Below are positions 5,355-5,455 of a stretch of DNA of 5,455 nucleotides, piece after piece. The notes under the pieces were generated by a model, which saw only the letters and a list, made by a program, of their open reading frames with translations, searched no databases and had not been told where the DNA came from. The position numbers and the translations under genes were made by a program. The stretch comes from DAOUMF01 sp034411955 (lineage in GTDB: Bacteria > Chloroflexota > Dehalococcoidia > SM23-28-2 > RBG-16-64-32), in NCBI GenBank assembly GCA_034411955.1, contig DAOUMF010000073.1:1-5455 (forward strand). The letters run 5' to 3'. Within the stretch, counting starts at the first letter, position 1. Each line of letters begins with the position of its first letter.

Positions 5355-5355
5355 C
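5330..5355 (-). repeat. Inverted, shortened copy of the dispersed repeat
   Basis: Read on the minus strand it begins GTCATTCC and ends GCGAGGAATCT, matching both ends of the 34-bp repeat with a shorter, different middle. The similarity continues past the end: minus-strand GAGGAATCTGGTGGGG against GAGGAATCTGGGGTGGGG after copy B. It supplies the 3' end of the GIY-YIG gene. Confidence 0.8.
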
Positions 5356-5407
5356 CGTGGAGAGGGCGGAATGACAGTGGCGGGCTCAGAATGACGGTGT
5401 TGGAGGG
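5348..5407 (+). repeat. Three imperfect 20-bp tandem units
   Basis: Units start at 5348, 5368 and 5388 with GGAATGACCGTGG, GGAATGACAGTGG and AGAATGACGGTGT. The spacing is exactly 20 bp, and the shared part is (G/A)GAATGAC-N-GTG. The first unit begins in the tip of the inverted repeat, so the array looks like a reiterated repeat end. Confidence 0.6.
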
Positions 5408-5415
5408 ATCAGTGC

Positions 5416-5449
5416 CTGTCATTCCGAGGAGCGCAGCGACGAGGAATCT
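5416..5449 (+). repeat. 34-bp dispersed repeat, copy C
   Basis: This copy is identical over 34 bp to copy A. It is followed by GAGTG, placing a GTG (5453-5455) 7 nt after GAGGA (5441-5445), the same arrangement as copy B before the GIY-YIG gene. A gene may start there and run out of the window, but only its first codon could be seen. Confidence 0.95.
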
Positions 5450-5455
5450 GGAGTG

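Larger units (their letters stand above)
4991..5355 (+). mobile_element. GIY-YIG cassette bracketed by inverted repeats
   Basis: The unit consists of repeat copy B, a GIY-YIG nuclease gene starting 3 nt later, and an inverted variant of the same repeat (5330-5355) that provides the gene's last codons and stop. The sampled line inside has 50% G+C against about 63% in a tldD line. Inverted ends around a nuclease gene suggest a small mobile or formerly mobile unit. Mobility is inferred; no excision or target-site evidence is present. Confidence 0.55.

Noticed and set aside
5389..5420. Possible third copy of the tldD tail before repeat copy C (TGACGG...GGATC)
   Set aside because: The match is short, needs gaps and overlaps the 20-bp ladder, with no recognisable tldD codons, so chance is as likely.
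4819..5449. CRISPR array from the three 34-bp repeats
   Set aside because: Spacings are 138 and 391 bp, one interval holds a gene, and one copy is inverted and shortened. It is a dispersed repeat, not an array.

Overview
This is a GC-rich bacterial segment (hand counts of single 60-base lines give about 63-68% G+C in nadE and tldD, about 58% in the transposase gene and 50% in part of the GIY-YIG gene). It carries two housekeeping-type genes, nadE and tldD, and each has a small mobile unit directly behind its 3' end. Gene style, GTG starts, and the dispersed repeat beginning GTCATTCC and ending GAGGAATCT fit an uncultivated Chloroflexota-like genome. That taxon is a guess from general familiarity, not something the window proves.

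Layout. (1) 2-1627, +: glutamine-dependent NAD+ synthetase, 5' end outside the window. (2) 1629-2123: a ~0.5 kb IS200/REP-type element with one Y1 (HUH) transposase gene and a hairpin near each end. It is flanked by a 26-bp direct repeat (24/26 identical) consisting of the last seven sense codons of nadE, the stop codon and flanking bases. (3) 2151-2777, +: HAD-family hydrolase, which would start 2 bp after the nadE stop codon if the element were removed. (4) 2865-3080, -: 71-residue protein with two predicted membrane helices. (5) 3136-4815, +: promoter-like sequence, strong Shine-Dalgarno and a TldD-type metalloprotease gene. (6) 4816-5455: repeat-rich tail with three direct copies of a 34-bp repeat, one inverted variant copy, a second palindromic repeat, a diverged copy of the tldD 3' end, and a GIY-YIG nuclease gene bracketed by inverted copies of the 34-bp repeat.

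Most notable: both housekeeping genes have a second copy of their own 3' end beyond an inserted sequence, and every difference inside the duplicated codons is synonymous (2 of 2 in nadE, 7 of 7 codons in tldD). A non-coding duplicate drifting in place would not be expected to keep the protein sequence. The copies therefore most likely diverged inside functional homologues and were brought together by recombination or by element insertion. The GIY-YIG unit is also notable. Its upstream repeat supplies a well-spaced Shine-Dalgarno and its downstream inverted repeat encodes the last residues and the stop codon, so repeat and gene look like one cassette. The last repeat copy ends with the same GAGGA-7 nt-GTG arrangement exactly at the window edge, which suggests another cassette gene may start there.
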